Source of the DNA: Lachnospiraceae bacterium
GTDB taxonomy: Bacteria > Bacillota > Clostridia > Lachnospirales > Lachnospiraceae
Direction of reading: 5' to 3'
Length of the DNA: 64,000 nt
Assembly (NCBI GenBank): GCA_902362715.1
Contig: CABIXN010000003.1
Coordinates: 1,306-65,305, forward strand
The notes under the pieces: generated by a model
Database searches by the model: none
The model's input: the letters and a program-made list of their open reading frames with translations, nothing else
Told to the model about the DNA's origin: nothing
Shown: in pieces, positions 54,297 to 63,978 of the stretch
Numbering within the stretch: position 1 is the first letter of the stretch
Layout of the letters: each line of letters begins with the position of its first letter
Program-made: the position numbers and the translations under genes

Positions 54297-54532
54297 TTTT
54301 CCTCCTGTTTATAATATAAAATGTTAAAATAGTTGTTAAAGAAATAACGTTATGAAATTTAATTTTATCATGAAAATAAATTTTAAATTTAAACTAATGG
54401 ATATATTTATGATATCACGAAGAAAGATAGAAAACAACAAAGAATAGTAGTGCATTTTGTATAAAAAATACAAAATATAATCTATATTTTTCATAAAAAG
54501 AATGGTGAGAATAGATAAAAAAGGAAAAATAA

Positions 54533-54561
54533 TTGACATATCTGTGAAGCTGTACTATGAT
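54533..54561 (+). promoter_or_regulatory. sigma-70 type promoter of the solute-binding protein operon
   Basis: TTGACA (54533) and TATGAT (54556) with 17-bp spacing. Confidence 0.85.
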
Positions 54562-54574
54562 AAATACACGACAT

Positions 54575-54601
54575 TTATTGGTTTAAAAAATAAACTAATA
54601 A
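54575..54601. promoter_or_regulatory. ROK/XylR-type operator
   Basis: TTATTGGTTTA - 5 bases - TAAACTAATAA is a near-perfect 11-bp inverted repeat located about 10 bp after the expected transcription start. It resembles XylR operators with TTAGTTTRTT arms, so the ROK protein at 51896 is the likely ligand-controlled repressor. Confidence 0.75.
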
Positions 54602-54649
54602 TGCGAGAGGGTATACGAAATTAAGTACAATTGCGAGGAGGAAGAAAAA

Positions 54650-56050
54650 TTGAGAAAGAAAAGAATAATGGCAATTCTTTTAGTGTCTGCACTTACTGTT
54701 GGGACACTGGCCGGATGCGGGAAAGATAATGAATCGAAAAATAATTCCGCAGCAAAGGAAGATGGCGGTGAGGGGGTAACTTTAACCATCGCATCTGTAA
54801 ACAATGATCCGTTTATGATGCTGGAGAAAAAGAGTGCCGAGTTTACAAAAGAGACGGGTATTAATGTAAAATTTGAAATTTTATCAGAAAATGAGGTACG
54901 GTCTAAGATTCAGCAGGATGTAGGGCTTGGCGGAGGAAACTATGATATGGTGACGCTGGGAACCTTTGATATGACTACATATTATAACAGTGGATGGACT
55001 GTTGGGCTGGATGAGTATTTTGACAAAATGTCAGAGGAAGATAAAGCTGCTTACAATAAAGATGATATTTTTGAACCGGTGCTGGCGTCCTGTACAGATG
55101 CGGCCACAGGAACCTTGGCTGCACTTCCGTTTTACTCAGAGTCTACAATGATCTGTTATAACAAGGAAATTTTTGATGCATTAAATCTGACCATGCCGGA
55201 AAATCCTACCTGGACGGAGATTCTTGAGCTTGCCAAAAAATGTGACGGCTACAGCGGTGAAGGATATGATAAAGTGGCGGGTATTGCTATGAGAGGAAAA
55301 GCGGGCTCTGGAGAGAATCAGTATATCTTCAGTTCTATTATGAACTCCTTTGGCGGACAGTACTATGATAAAGACTGGAATACAACTTATGATTCCAAAG
55401 AGGTACGCCAGGCGTGGGAGTTTTATAAAGAACTGATGAACTATGCGGAGGATTCTCCTACTACCTGTGGTTATACAGAATGTTTGAACCTGTTTACACA
55501 GGGACAGGCAGCAATTTACTATGATGCTACAGTATCTGCGGCAACTTTTGAGTCAGCGGATTCTGCTGTAAAAGGGAAAGTGGGATATGTTCCTGCTCCA
55601 TCAGAAAAAGAGGCATTAAGCTCTACCATCGGCGGATGGGGAATGGCTGTTACATCCGGTTCTCAGCATAAGGACGAAGCATTTCAGTTCCTGACCTGGG
55701 CAACCTCCAATGATTATCTGAATCTGGTTGGAGAGTCAGAAGGATGGACCAGTGTTCCGTCTGGTACAAGAGCTTCTCTGTACGAAAATGAGAACTACCT
55801 GAAAGAAGCTCCTTTTGCAAAAATGACAGCGGCAGCAATCCAGTCTGCGAAACCAAATCATCCGGCCGTAGAGGAAACTCCGTATACGGGAACCTCTCTT
55901 CCGAATATTCCGGAATATTCTTCCTGGGGAACTACAATTGCAGAGGAGCTTTCAGCTTATATTGCAGGTACAACCAGTCTGGATGATGCGCTGAATACCT
56001 GTTATAAAGCAATTGATGATGCTGCAAAAGACGGCGGATACAGAGATTAG
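54650..56050 (+). CDS. ABC sugar/polyol transporter, solute-binding lipoprotein
   Basis: 466 residues starting with TTG after GAGGAGGAAG. The signal peptide (MRKKRIMAILLVSALTVGT) ends in the lipobox LAGC, so the mature protein is a lipoprotein on the outer face of the membrane. The remainder is a family 1 extracellular binding protein. It binds a sugar or polyol for the two permeases that follow. No matching ATPase gene is in the window; a shared MsmK-type ATPase elsewhere is expected. Confidence 0.92.
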   Translation: MRKKRIMAILLVSALTVGTLAGCGKDNESKNNSAAKEDGGEGVTLTIASVNNDPFMMLEKKSAEFTKETGINVKFEILSENEVRSKIQQDVGLGGGNYDMVTLGTFDMTTYYNSGWTVGLDEYFDKMSEEDKAAYNKDDIFEPVLASCTDAATGTLAALPFYSESTMICYNKEIFDALNLTMPENPTWTEILELAKKCDGYSGEGYDKVAGIAMRGKAGSGENQYIFSSIMNSFGGQYYDKDWNTTYDSKEVRQAWEFYKELMNYAEDSPTTCGYTECLNLFTQGQAAIYYDATVSAATFESADSAVKGKVGYVPAPSEKEALSSTIGGWGMAVTSGSQHKDEAFQFLTWATSNDYLNLVGESEGWTSVPSGTRASLYENENYLKEAPFAKMTAAAIQSAKPNHPAVEETPYTGTSLPNIPEYSSWGTTIAEELSAYIAGTTSLDDALNTCYKAIDDAAKDGGYRD

Positions 56051-56093
56051 GTTTTAGAATAACATATTTATATGTGTTTTATGTGGTTGAAAC

Positions 56094-56130
56094 TTGTAAC
56101 CGGCGTGGCAGTCATGCCAGCCGGTTACAA
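56094..56130 (+). terminator. intercistronic hairpin after the binding-protein gene
   Basis: TTGTAACCGGC pairs with GCCGGTTACAA without a strong T tract. Such hairpins stabilise or attenuate transcripts so that the binding protein is made in excess over the permeases. Confidence 0.7.
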
Positions 56131-56163
56131 TTATTTGGAAATGAAAGCTGGAGGTAATATAAG

Positions 56164-57090
56164 ATGAAGCCTCAATTGAAAAAATTTGACTTAAGTAAAC
56201 TGACGTTTCTGCCGGCAGTGATTATCGTATTTATTATTACCCAGGTTCCCTTTGGGGTGACGATTGTTTTTTCCTTTTTAAAATGGAATGTTAAACGAAT
56301 GGATCAGGGAATCACTTTTGCAGGCCTGAAAAACTATATCTATATTCTTGGCTGGGATAATTTCTGGCGGGTTCTTCTTAATACGGTGGTACTGATTGTG
56401 GCCTGCCTGGCCCTGTGTACGGTACTGGCAATTCTGCTTGGCGTTTTATTTAACCGGAAATTTCCAGGCTCTTATTTATTCCGGACCATGCTGATACTCC
56501 CGTATTTTGTTATGGACTGTGTGGTAGGTATTGTTTGGAAAACATTGATTCTTGACCCCAATATGGGGATGAATTACTGGATTTGTAAGCTGCTGGGGAT
56601 AAACTCCATTGATTTTTTCGGAAGATTTTCCCTGCTGACCATTGTAATTCTAATTGTATGGCAGTGGACGCCTTTCTTTTTTATGATTATTATAGCCGGA
56701 CTGCAGAGTCTCCCCACAGATGTGTTAGAGAGTGCTTCTTTGGATGGCGCAAGCGCATTCCAGCAGTTAATACATATTAAAATACCAATGATAAAGAACC
56801 ATATTATTACAGCTATGACCCTTGGGCTGATCAACATTTTAAAAGTATTTGGTCTTGTTTATGTAACCACTTCCGGGGGACCTGGTGTTAACAGTGCAAA
56901 TCTGCCGTATCTGACTTACCGGACAATCTTTAATGACTGGAATGTGGGCAGGGCGGCGGCCCTGGCAGTTATTACTGTTGTAATTACTTTGGTAATTTCA
57001 CAGAATTTCTTTAAACTGACCAATAAAAAGGAATCGGATTATGGCAGAGTTAAAAAGCCCCGGAGACTGAAAAGAAAGCAGGAGGTGTAA
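56164..57090 (+). CDS. ABC sugar transporter permease (MalF/UgpA type)
   Basis: 308 residues, six transmembrane helices. The EAA loop reads ESASLDGASAFQQLIHIKIPMI near residue 195, which contacts the ATPase. GGAGG precedes the ATG. Ends in a basic tail KPRRLKRKQEV. Confidence 0.92.
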   Translation: MKPQLKKFDLSKLTFLPAVIIVFIITQVPFGVTIVFSFLKWNVKRMDQGITFAGLKNYIYILGWDNFWRVLLNTVVLIVACLALCTVLAILLGVLFNRKFPGSYLFRTMLILPYFVMDCVVGIVWKTLILDPNMGMNYWICKLLGINSIDFFGRFSLLTIVILIVWQWTPFFFMIIIAGLQSLPTDVLESASLDGASAFQQLIHIKIPMIKNHIITAMTLGLINILKVFGLVYVTTSGGPGVNSANLPYLTYRTIFNDWNVGRAAALAVITVVITLVISQNFFKLTNKKESDYGRVKKPRRLKRKQEV

Positions 57091-57096
57091 ATAATT

Positions 57097-57912
57097 ATGA
57101 ATACAAGAAAAATCAGAAATATTTGTCTTTGTATTTTAGTTGCAGTGATTGCTTTGATCTGGTGCTTCCCGATTATTTATATGGTGGTGTCAAGCTTCAA
57201 ACCGGAATCTCAGGTTGGTGTGTTTGGATTTGTTTTTCAGCCAACCCTGGAAAATTATCAGACTGTGATTACGCCGGCCTTCTTTGATTATCTGAAAAAC
57301 TCTCTGATTGTAACGGTACTGACGGTTATTTTTTCCACGCTGCTTGCAGTGCCGGCGGGGTATGGTCTGGCTTTTGCCACTATGAAAAAACCGGATAATA
57401 TGTATTTCTGGTTTGTTTCCACTACATTTCTTCCGGCGATTGCGGTGATCACCCCCGTATATCTGATTTTTAATGCCCTGCATCTGGTGGACAGTATCTG
57501 GGCGCTGGTAATTCTCTATACGGGAGCAGGAGTCCCTATGATGGTCTGGCTTGTTACAAATTATTTCAGGGAAATTCCAAAAGAACTTGTGGAGGCGGCC
57601 ACTGTTGACGGGGCCAATAAAATACAGACATTCTTTAAGATTATGATTCCGCTGATTAAAAACGGAGTGGTTTCATCGGCGCTGCTTGTATTTATTCTTA
57701 CATGGAATGAGTTTTTCTTTGCGATTACAATAACATATTCGGAAAGTGCAACACTTCCGGTTTATATGAGTAAGTGGATGACCCAGCAGGGATATTTCTG
57801 GGGGAAAATGTGTGCGTCGGGAACACTGATTGTCCTGATTCCCATTATCCTTGGGTTTTTTGCTCAAAAATCACTGGTCAAAGGGCTTACATCAGGTTCT
57901 GTTAAGGGATAA
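57097..57912 (+). CDS. ABC sugar transporter permease (MalG/UgpE type)
   Basis: 271 residues, six helices, EAA loop EAATVDGANKIQTFFKIMIPL near residue 165. Starts six bases after the partner permease behind AGGAGG, giving the heterodimeric channel for the 54650 binding protein. Confidence 0.92.
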   Translation: MNTRKIRNICLCILVAVIALIWCFPIIYMVVSSFKPESQVGVFGFVFQPTLENYQTVITPAFFDYLKNSLIVTVLTVIFSTLLAVPAGYGLAFATMKKPDNMYFWFVSTTFLPAIAVITPVYLIFNALHLVDSIWALVILYTGAGVPMMVWLVTNYFREIPKELVEAATVDGANKIQTFFKIMIPLIKNGVVSSALLVFILTWNEFFFAITITYSESATLPVYMSKWMTQQGYFWGKMCASGTLIVLIPIILGFFAQKSLVKGLTSGSVKG

Positions 57913-57986
57913 ACGGGCTGATGTGAGGGAATGGCAGCAGTACAAAATAATTATTTTCAGTAATGAAATCGTATCAGGAGGGAAAT

Positions 57987-58754
57987 ATGAGTGTATTAAA
58001 TTTGTTTCGTATGGATGGAAAAAAAGCAGTTGTAACAGGAGCTGCCAGAGGAATTGGCAGAGCATCTGCGCTGGCGCTGGCCGAGGCCGGAGCTGATGTA
58101 ACGGTAATTGATATTCTGGACACTTCTGAAACTGTAAAAATGCTGGAGGAACTGGGGGTAAAAGCCTATGGGATTCAGTGTGACCTTACAAAAGAGGAAC
58201 AGGTAAATGAAGCTATTGCCCAGGCAAAGGAAAAGATGGGTGCTATTGATATTGCTCATGTCAATGCCGGAATTGCCTACTGTGTAAAGTGTGAGGATAT
58301 GAGTTTTGAAGAGTGGAAAAAGGTTACTTCCATTGATCTGGATGCAGTATTTTTGTGTACCAGAGCCATTGGACGGATTATGATTGCCGATGGAGCAGGC
58401 GGTTCTATTGTCTGCACGGCATCCATGTCCGGTTCTATTGTAAATTATCCTCAGGAGCAGGTTGCCTATAATGCGGCAAAAGCAGGAGTTATCCATCTGG
58501 TAAAATCTCTTGCCTGCGAATGGGCAAAACATGGTATCCGGGTAAATGCCATCAGTCCTGGTTATATCTGTACGGATATGACTCCTCCCACAACAAATAT
58601 GGCATGGCAGAATATCTGGTATTCCATGTGTCCCACCAAGCGTATGGGAACTGCAGAGGAGATGGCTGCAGGTGTTTTGTATCTGGCAAGTGATGCCGCT
58701 ACTTATACAACTGGAGCAAATCTGGTTATGGACGGAGGCTATTCCTGTTACTAA
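57987..58754 (+). CDS. short-chain dehydrogenase/reductase, polyol type
   Basis: 255 residues from ATG 57987 (AGGAGGG upstream). Cofactor motif TGAARGIGRA near residue 17, NAG in HVNAGIA, catalytic Ser in CTASMSGS and YNAAK (YxxxK). The Asp ending strand 2 (VIDI) favours NAD. Similar proteins are sorbose reductases and arabinitol or ribitol dehydrogenases. With a ribulokinase next door it may oxidise a pentitol to ribulose, an inference. Confidence 0.9.
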   Translation: MSVLNLFRMDGKKAVVTGAARGIGRASALALAEAGADVTVIDILDTSETVKMLEELGVKAYGIQCDLTKEEQVNEAIAQAKEKMGAIDIAHVNAGIAYCVKCEDMSFEEWKKVTSIDLDAVFLCTRAIGRIMIADGAGGSIVCTASMSGSIVNYPQEQVAYNAAKAGVIHLVKSLACEWAKHGIRVNAISPGYICTDMTPPTTNMAWQNIWYSMCPTKRMGTAEEMAAGVLYLASDAATYTTGANLVMDGGYSCY

Positions 58755-58788
58755 AGTGCAGAACAGAAAAAATCTGGAGGTATGAAAG

Positions 58789-60444
58789 ATGCAGAAACTG
58801 GTGGCTGGTATTGATTATGGAAGTGATTCTGTCCGCGCGGTGATTGTAGAGGCACAAAGCGGCAGGACGATATCGGAAGGGGTATTTGCATATCCCAGAT
58901 GGAAACAGAAAAAATATTGCAACCCGGCGGTTTCCCAATACAGACAGCATCCCCTGGACTATCTGGAAGGACTGGAAGCGGTCATGAAAGAGGCTCTTCA
59001 GAAAGCGGGAGCAGATGCTGGAAAGAGGCTTGTTGGAATTGGAATAGATACAACGGGCTCAACGCCCTGTCCTGTAGATATAAACGGAACCCCTCTGGCG
59101 CTGCTGAATGAATTCCAGGATAATCCCAATGCTATGTTTCATTTGTGGAAAGACCATACAGCTGTGGAAGAGGCAAAAGAGATTAACCGTACATTGTCCC
59201 GGGGCTCTGTGGATTATACCCGGTATCAGGGAATCTATTCTTCTGAATGGTTCTGGGCAAAGATTCTTCATACGACCAGAAAAGATCCGGCTGTACGAAA
59301 GGCAGCTTATACATGGGTGGAGCACTGTGACTGGATTGTGGGAGTGCTCACAGGTATCACTGACCCGGAGCGGATGTACCGCTGTTCCTGTGCGGCCGGA
59401 CATAAAGCGTTGTGGCACAGCCGTTTTGGCGGGCTTCCTGCCCGGGAAGTGCTGGCTTCTATGGATGAATATCTGGGACTTGTATATGACAGGTACAAGA
59501 CTTCTCCTCAGCCTGCGGGGACCTGTGTGGGAGAAATTTCCGGTGAATGGGCCGGGAGGCTTGGGGTAAATCCCGGGGCTGTTATTGGAGGCTGTTCTTT
59601 TGACGCTCATGCCGGCGGCGTGGGGGCCGGCGTCGGGTTAAAAACAATGGTAAAGGTAGTAGGGACATCTACGGTAGATATGCTGGTAGAGCATCCGGAA
59701 ATATTGGAAGGCAAAGATTTGAGAGCATTCTGCGGCCAGGCAGAAGATTCCATTGTACCCGGATATGTGGGGCTGGAAATGAGCCAGCCGGCATTTGGAG
59801 ATGCCTATGCCTGGCTGAAAGAGCTGCTGCTGTGGCCGTTAAAAGAAATGAAAATTCCAAAGGAGCTGCTTTCTTCTCAGACAAAGGTACGACTTCTTGA
59901 ACAGCTGGAGGCAGAAATACTGCCTTCCCTGGAGATGGCCGCGTCAGAATTTCTGGAAGAAGATATTACGGCGCTTGACTGGTTTAACGGAAGGCGTTAT
60001 CCTTATCTCAATGAATCTGCGAAAGCGGCATTCAGTGGTCTGACCCTGGGAACCGGAGCGCCGTCGCTGTACTGTGCACTGGTGAAGGCAACGGTTTTCG
60101 GAAGCAAACGCATTTATGAATCTCTCGCTGCACAGGGACTGTCCGTGGAACGGATGATCTGTGTGGGAGGCATCGCTAAAAAGTCAAAGCTTGTGATGCA
60201 GATGATGTCCGACGCTTTAAATCTTCCTGTTATGGTATGCCGCAAGGAACAGGTATGCGCAAGAGGTGCGGCGGTTTACGGTGCGGCAGCGGCGGGATTT
60301 TATAGCAGTGTCCAAGAGGCACAGAAGGTATTCTGCGAAGCATATGCTCCTAACTATTTCCCAGATCCGGACCGAAACAAGATGTATGAATCAATGTATC
60401 AGAAATACCTGACACTGGGAAAACTGACAGAAGAACAGCTCTGA
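58789..60444 (+). CDS. araB: FGGY-family carbohydrate kinase, ribulokinase-like
   Basis: 551 residues. The N-terminus VAGIDYGSDSVRAVIVEAQSG with YPRWKQKKYCNP and QYRQHPLDYLEGLE is characteristic of ribulokinase; GIDTTGSTPCPVD is the phosphate motif, and VCVGGIAKKS-type GGIAKKS and RGAAVYGAAAAG close the ATP site. Length matches AraB. It phosphorylates ribulose (or a near relative) to the 5-phosphate. GGAGG precedes the ATG. The araB symbol rests on family likeness, since araA and araD are absent here. Confidence 0.82.
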   Translation: MQKLVAGIDYGSDSVRAVIVEAQSGRTISEGVFAYPRWKQKKYCNPAVSQYRQHPLDYLEGLEAVMKEALQKAGADAGKRLVGIGIDTTGSTPCPVDINGTPLALLNEFQDNPNAMFHLWKDHTAVEEAKEINRTLSRGSVDYTRYQGIYSSEWFWAKILHTTRKDPAVRKAAYTWVEHCDWIVGVLTGITDPERMYRCSCAAGHKALWHSRFGGLPAREVLASMDEYLGLVYDRYKTSPQPAGTCVGEISGEWAGRLGVNPGAVIGGCSFDAHAGGVGAGVGLKTMVKVVGTSTVDMLVEHPEILEGKDLRAFCGQAEDSIVPGYVGLEMSQPAFGDAYAWLKELLLWPLKEMKIPKELLSSQTKVRLLEQLEAEILPSLEMAASEFLEEDITALDWFNGRRYPYLNESAKAAFSGLTLGTGAPSLYCALVKATVFGSKRIYESLAAQGLSVERMICVGGIAKKSKLVMQMMSDALNLPVMVCRKEQVCARGAAVYGAAAAGFYSSVQEAQKVFCEAYAPNYFPDPDRNKMYESMYQKYLTLGKLTEEQL

Positions 60445-60488
60445 GAGATTCCCGGAGGTTTCGGGAATGTAATGGAGTGCGATAAGAA

Positions 60489-61175
60489 ATGAATAAGACA
60501 AAAGCAGTTGTATTTGACATGGACGGGGTTATTTTTGACACACAGAAGCGGTATAATGCCTGCTTCAGGGAAATGGGAAAAAGGTATGGTATCAGTGATG
60601 GAAAAATGGAAGAGCTGATTCTAAAAACCATGGGTGTCAATGAAACAGAAAGCTATCAGGTGGTGGAGGAGCTTCTTGGGGGAACTGTTTCCGGAAAGGA
60701 ATTTGTCACAGGTATGCTGGACCTGTTTAAGGCGGGGGTAGAATCGGAGGGGCTTCCCTTAAAACCCGGGGTGAAGGAGCTTTTATCCTGGCTTACCGAA
60801 CATGGATTTCTTGTGGGGCTTGCTTCAGCCACCGATTATGAGCGGATTGTAAAATATCTCACCAGAGCCGGTTTAAAACAGTATTTTTCCTTTATTACAG
60901 GAGGAGACCGGGTAGAACACGGAAAACCGGCGCCGGATATCTATCTTCAGGCCTGTGAAAATATGGGGGCAGATCCAAAAGAGACTTATGGGGTAGAGGA
61001 TTCCTTTCAGGGAATCCGGGCTGTGTACAATGCAGGTATGCACGTGGTGATGGTTCCTGACAGTCTGGAGCCCACACAGGAAATAGAAAACCTCTTGGAC
61101 TTTCGGTTTGAGACATTATTTGGTTTTCTGGACTATTTAAAGGGAGCAGAACCAGCATTGTCAGAAGAAAATTAA
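60489..61175 (+). CDS. HAD-superfamily phosphatase, beta-phosphoglucomutase-like
   Basis: 228 residues: FDMDGVIFDT carries the nucleophile Asp, GLASATDYERI the second motif, KPAPDIYLQACENMG the Lys and GVEDSFQGIRA the acidic motif. The alpha-helical cap at residues 15-80 gives the PGM-like subclass. It probably dephosphorylates or isomerises a sugar phosphate of the same pathway. Last gene of the operon, with a terminator about 70 bases downstream. Confidence 0.88.
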   Translation: MNKTKAVVFDMDGVIFDTQKRYNACFREMGKRYGISDGKMEELILKTMGVNETESYQVVEELLGGTVSGKEFVTGMLDLFKAGVESEGLPLKPGVKELLSWLTEHGFLVGLASATDYERIVKYLTRAGLKQYFSFITGGDRVEHGKPAPDIYLQACENMGADPKETYGVEDSFQGIRAVYNAGMHVVMVPDSLEPTQEIENLLDFRFETLFGFLDYLKGAEPALSEEN

Positions 61176-61246
61176 GAACCGGAAAGCAGATGAAATCCTG
61201 CTGAAAAGCAGAGGCAATTATAAGGTTCGTTAACAGAAATTATGAT

Positions 61247-61304
61247 AAAAAACAGATATTAAGATGTGCGTGAATAGTTGTCATATCTTTTTATCTGTTT
61301 TTTT
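61247..61304 (+). terminator. rho-independent terminator
   Basis: AAAAAACAGAT pairs with ATCTGTTTTTTT; an inner AAGATG/CATATCTT helix extends it. Confidence 0.8.
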
Positions 61305-61405
61305 GATATAATAAATCCAGACTTGGCAGTAAATGCGCTGTCAGGCGGCATATGTACAAAAAGTTTTTAGGAAATCATCTGTTTTCTAAAGGGAGGAAAA
61401 AGAAA

Positions 61406-63799
61406 ATGAAGAAAAAATTGTTAGTACGGGCATCGGCTCTGGCTGTTTCGGCAGCACTGCTGGCGCCTCAGGCCACAGCCTTTGCACTGGAACTGCCCGG
61501 GATACAGGCGCCACAGCTGGTGCAGAGAGGCGGTATGTTGTATGATGAGTCCATATATGAAAAGGAATACAGCCTGCCGTCAAAAATGAAAACAAGAAGC
61601 AGTCTGCCGGAAAAATATGATTTGCGGGAACAAGGACTGCTCCATGATGAAGTGAGGTTTCAAAATCCCTGGGGAGCCTGCTGGGCGTTTGCGGGGACAC
61701 AGGCAATAGAGAGCAGTGCGCTAAAACAGAAGGCGGCGCAGTCTGAGTTTTCCGAAAAAGCTCTTGCCTGGTATGCATATACTATGCAAAACCGCAGGGG
61801 AGCTTCTGATGATCTGAAGGAAGGTGCAGAGATTATCAGTGAAAACGGTGATAGAAATGCGAAATATAAGATGGGAAATAATATCATGTCAATGACAGCC
61901 CAGCTTTCCAGCTGGAACGGTGCCAGTCTGCGAGAGGATATTCCTTATCAGGATAAAGAAGGACAAAAAATAGAAATGGAGATGAATGGCGGAACTGCCT
62001 ATTATTATGATCCCCTGGGAGACTGGACGCTTCCTTATGAAAATGTGTATGACGATGCCTATCATGTGCAGGAAATGCAAATGCTGTATGGACTGGGAGT
62101 ATTAGGCCAATCGTCGGATCCTCTATCGCCGGCAGAACAAAAGGAAGCTGCAGAAATGATGACTGACAATGCAAAACAGGCGCTTTTTGAAAAAGGGCCA
62201 TTGTTTATCGGTTTTTATGCGCCGGAATCCAGGCCGGATGATCTGGGGGGTGAAGAAACCAGTCATTTTAACTGGGACAGCTTTGCACAGTACAGTCCTG
62301 ACTTCCAGACAATGAATCATGCGGTAACAATTGTAGGATGGGATGATACCTTTTCTAAGGATAAGTTTACCATTACACCGCCGGGAGACGGAGCATGGAT
62401 CGTAAAGAACAGCTGGAGTGATAAATGGGGCGATGAAGGGTATTTCTATTTGTCCTACTATGATACAACCGTTGTTTATTATAGTACGATATCGGGAGAT
62501 TATAAAAACTCCGATGGATATTATACCTATGACCATAATTATCAGTATGACTATGCGGGATTGAAATATTCATCATCAAGCGATTATTCATTGGAGCTGG
62601 CATCTGTTGCAGCATCCATGGGATGCGAGCCGAAGATCGCCAATGTCTTTACCGCTCAGGGACCGGAAACATTAACGGCAGTGTCGGCATTGACGTTTGT
62701 TGGAACTGGCGCAGTGGTGGAAACAAAGGTTTATCGGAATCTTAAGGACAGCAGTAATCCAGAGTCAGGAGAGCTGGCTGCCCAACAGGAAGATGAATTT
62801 ATAAATGCCGGGTATTATACCTTGCCCTTAAAGCAGGCTGTAGAGCTGAAAAAGGGAGAAACCTTCTCTGTGGTACAGAAAGTCTATTACCAATCTACAG
62901 GAGGCTATGATCTGCCAATAGAGGCGGCTCCTGGAAATATTCAGGCTGTGGAATCAACTGACAGCGCCGGCAATACGGATATATTGCATGTGAATTATAA
63001 AGTAACGGCTGAACCGGGACAGAGCTTTTTGTATCTTCCAATGGATGTGGGAGAAGATGCAGCCTGGTATGATGTGGCTGATTCAGAGGTGAAAAAGAAT
63101 CTGGCTATGCCGATAGTAAATGCACAGGGAAATCAGGCAGATGTAATTATTCCGGGAAATGTTATGATTAAGGCATTTACCGTTGATTCTGTAGAGCTGT
63201 CTGTTCCTAAAATAAAGGCAGAAGCCTTTGATAGTAATGGTGCATCTCTGGGTGTGACGGAATATGCAGGTTCAATAGAAAAGCTTGTCCTGCCGGAGGG
63301 TACGGCATCTGTTGTGTTAACGGCATCCGGACAGGAACAGGAGACGGTAACCGTTACTGTGGACGGAAAAGAATATCAGACCGGAGATAAAATTCCGAAG
63401 GAGGTATTCTCAAAAGAAGGAGCAGTAAGCATAAAAGTTTCTGCAGAAGATAAAAGGGGAAACGTAAAATCACAGGAGTACACTTTAAAATTTGCAGTGA
63501 AAGAAGAAACAGAGAAACCGGAAAACCCGGGTGGTAAAGATGACCCGACAAATCCGGATGACGGAAAAGAACCGGTACAGCCTGATTCTGACGGTGATAA
63601 AACCCCAGGGCAGTCTGATGACGGAGCAGCAGGTGGAGACGGCAATATGGCAGACCAGATGAATACAGATCTGAATGCAAAAGCAGATCCGGTTAAAACC
63701 GGAGATACTTCACTGCCGGCAGTGTATGGAATCCTGGCAGCAGGAGCGGCAGTGGTGATTGTGGTGAGTGTTGTATTGTATCGGAAAAAGATGCGGTAA
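61406..63799 (+). CDS. secreted papain-family (C1) cysteine protease with C-terminal wall anchor-like segment
   Basis: 797 residues from the ATG after GGGAGG. A signal peptide (LLVRASALAVSAALLAPQAT) is followed by the C1 domain with Cys in NPWGACWAFAG (about 91), His in MNHAVTIVGWDD (about 304) and Asn in IVKNSWSDKWGDEG (about 335). A lectin-like/Ig-like region (about 390-690), a Pro/Asp/Gly-rich linker and the end VKTGDTS, a hydrophobic helix and RKKMR suggest sortase-type or membrane anchoring. It resembles the clostridial surface proteases with a lectin-like domain (Cwp84 group). Substrate unknown. Confidence 0.88.
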   Translation: MKKKLLVRASALAVSAALLAPQATAFALELPGIQAPQLVQRGGMLYDESIYEKEYSLPSKMKTRSSLPEKYDLREQGLLHDEVRFQNPWGACWAFAGTQAIESSALKQKAAQSEFSEKALAWYAYTMQNRRGASDDLKEGAEIISENGDRNAKYKMGNNIMSMTAQLSSWNGASLREDIPYQDKEGQKIEMEMNGGTAYYYDPLGDWTLPYENVYDDAYHVQEMQMLYGLGVLGQSSDPLSPAEQKEAAEMMTDNAKQALFEKGPLFIGFYAPESRPDDLGGEETSHFNWDSFAQYSPDFQTMNHAVTIVGWDDTFSKDKFTITPPGDGAWIVKNSWSDKWGDEGYFYLSYYDTTVVYYSTISGDYKNSDGYYTYDHNYQYDYAGLKYSSSSDYSLELASVAASMGCEPKIANVFTAQGPETLTAVSALTFVGTGAVVETKVYRNLKDSSNPESGELAAQQEDEFINAGYYTLPLKQAVELKKGETFSVVQKVYYQSTGGYDLPIEAAPGNIQAVESTDSAGNTDILHVNYKVTAEPGQSFLYLPMDVGEDAAWYDVADSEVKKNLAMPIVNAQGNQADVIIPGNVMIKAFTVDSVELSVPKIKAEAFDSNGASLGVTEYAGSIEKLVLPEGTASVVLTASGQEQETVTVTVDGKEYQTGDKIPKEVFSKEGAVSIKVSAEDKRGNVKSQEYTLKFAVKEETEKPENPGGKDDPTNPDDGKEPVQPDSDGDKTPGQSDDGAAGGDGNMADQMNTDLNAKADPVKTGDTSLPAVYGILAAGAAVVIVVSVVLYRKKMR

Positions 63800-63876
63800 T
63801 ATGCCTGATTATATTTCTGATTGGGAAGGTGCGTAAGCATAAATAGAAAACATTCTTAATAGAAGCATTGAAATTT

Positions 63877-63978
63877 AAAAACCGGAAAAGTATGTAGGAG
63901 AATTGAACCGATTCCTAAAAGTTAGACCTGAAATCTAACGATTGGGGGTTACCTCAAATACAGATTTTTCCGGTTTTT
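63877..63978 (+). ncRNA. possible structured RNA or long terminator
   Basis: AAAAACCGGAAAA (63877) pairs with TTTTTCCGGTTTTT (63965), closing an internal region with hairpins TAGGA/TCCTA and GTTAGA/TCTAAC and CCGAT/ATTGG pairing around the second. The outer stem with T tract can terminate transcription; the multi-branched interior is unusual for a simple terminator. Confidence 0.35.

Larger units (their letters stand above)
54297..54649 (+). other. divergent control region of the polyol/pentose locus
   Basis: 353 very AT-rich bases without a supported gene. Contains the promoter and operator of the transport operon (54533-54601) and a lone half-site TAAACTAAT near 54391 facing the dehydrogenase gene. 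Confidence 0.7.
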
